Positions 14,253 through 14,770 of a stretch of DNA of 14,770 nucleotides are shown piece by piece. Origin of the DNA: Alphaproteobacteria bacterium (GTDB lineage: Bacteria > Pseudomonadota > Alphaproteobacteria > Rhizobiales > Xanthobacteraceae); NCBI GenBank assembly GCA_005884465.1, contig VAZH01000260.1, positions 1-14,770 of the forward strand, given 5' to 3'. How positions within the stretch are numbered: position 1 is the first letter of the stretch; each line of letters opens with the position of its first letter. The notes under the pieces are model-generated. The model did not search any database. It was given only the letters and a program-made list of their open reading frames with translations, and was not told the origin of the DNA. The position numbers were made by a program, and so were the translations under genes.

Positions 14253-14770
14253 ATGGAAGTTCTTACCACAGCTGAAATGGAGCGTGCCGATCAGCTTACC
14301 ATTGCCGCGGGCACGCCCGGTTTCGCGCTGATGCTGAGCGCAGGCCAGGCAGTTGCCGAGGCCGCGATGGACCTGGTGGAGGAGGGGCCGGTCGTGGTGG
14401 TGGCCGGGCGCGGCAACAATGGTGGGGACGGATTTGTGGCCGCTGCGGAACTGGCGGCGCGCGGCCGGGAGGTCTCCGTCATCCTGTTGTGTGAGCGGGA
14501 TAGCCTGCAGGGCGATGCTGCCTCCGCGGCACGCGGATGGAAATATCCGGTGCTGCCATTCAATCCACAAGCGATCGGCAGGCCGGCGCTGATCATCGAT
14601 GCGCTGTTCGGCGCCGGTCTCAACCGGCCCGTCAAAGGCGAACCGCACGACATGATCGAGGCGATCAACGCCAACGGCGCGCCGGTTCTGAGCGTTGACC
14701 TGCCGAGCGGCATCAATGGCGACACCGGCGCCGTCATGGGCGTCGCGGTCCGCGCCACCGAGACCGTCAC
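14253..14770 (+). CDS. nnr: NAD(P)H-hydrate epimerase / dehydratase, N-terminal part
   Basis: The start of the NAD(P)H-hydrate repair enzyme, which rescues hydrated, damaged NADH and NADPH. The window ends in codon 173, so only the epimerase (YjeF_N) domain is seen. Motifs: VVVVAGRGNNGGDGFVAAAELAARG at about 47-71 (glycine-rich nucleotide-phosphate loop), IIDALFGAGLNRPVKG with Asp116 as the likely catalytic residue, and VDLPSGINGDTG at 148-159. Alphaproteobacterial relatives are usually bifunctional, with the ADP/ATP-dependent dehydratase (NnrD) domain following; that part is outside the window. The start ATG at 14253 has AGGG about nine bases upstream. The gene is divergent from glnB, a neighbour arrangement I recall from Bradyrhizobium relatives. 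Confidence 0.92.
   Translation, partial: MEVLTTAEMERADQLTIAAGTPGFALMLSAGQAVAEAAMDLVEEGPVVVVAGRGNNGGDGFVAAAELAARGREVSVILLCERDSLQGDAASAARGWKYPVLPFNPQAIGRPALIIDALFGAGLNRPVKGEPHDMIEAINANGAPVLSVDLPSGINGDTGAVMGVAVRATETV

Overview
The window looks like chromosomal, high-GC DNA from an alphaproteobacterium of the Bradyrhizobium/Nitrobacteraceae type. This is inferred from the close match of L13, S9, GlnA and GlnB to rhizobial proteins as I know them, from the glnB-glnA order with nnr divergent from it, and from the codon bias. No database search was possible. I see no tRNA or rRNA gene, insertion sequence, phage gene or CRISPR array.

Layout. (1) 1-1517: the 3' end of a PaaI-type hotdog thioesterase, then the rplM-rpsI ribosomal operon with a candidate housekeeping promoter, a leader hairpin and a strong terminator. 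(2) 1681-3252: a membrane-anchored GGDEF diguanylate cyclase and a small protein with a C-terminal membrane segment, closed by a terminator. (3) 3377-4745: an eroded antibiotic-biosynthesis-monooxygenase-like gene, then an AI-2E/PerM family membrane protein on the minus strand. (4) 4889-6447: an unrecognised membrane-anchored protein and a class I glutamine amidotransferase-like hydrolase of the PuuD family, both on the plus strand. (5) 6535-9876, minus strand: an unusual single protein joining a fumarylacetoacetate-hydrolase domain to a ketopantoate-reductase-like domain, and upstream of it an MFS transporter broken by a small out-of-frame deletion. (6) 10120-11737, minus strand: a Crp/Fnr-type regulator followed directly by a secreted dienelactone-hydrolase-like protein. 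(7) 11921-14056, minus strand: the nitrogen-control pair glnB-glnA, with a candidate sigma-54 element upstream of glnB, a 12-bp direct repeat in the glnB-glnA spacer and a terminator after glnA. (8) 14253 to the end: the N-terminal part of nnr (NAD(P)H-hydrate repair), divergent from glnB.

How the genes fit together. The ribosomal pair and glnB-glnA are core housekeeping units. GlnB (PII) senses nitrogen and carbon status and controls the adenylylation of GlnA, and both modifiable tyrosines are present. Between them lies accessory metabolism and signalling with two decayed genes, which suggests genome turnover there rather than a recent mobile insertion. I found no convincing undescribed multi-gene system. 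The items most worth a second look are the FAH-KPR fusion beside a broken transporter, the Crp-hydrolase pair, and the glnB-glnA control elements.
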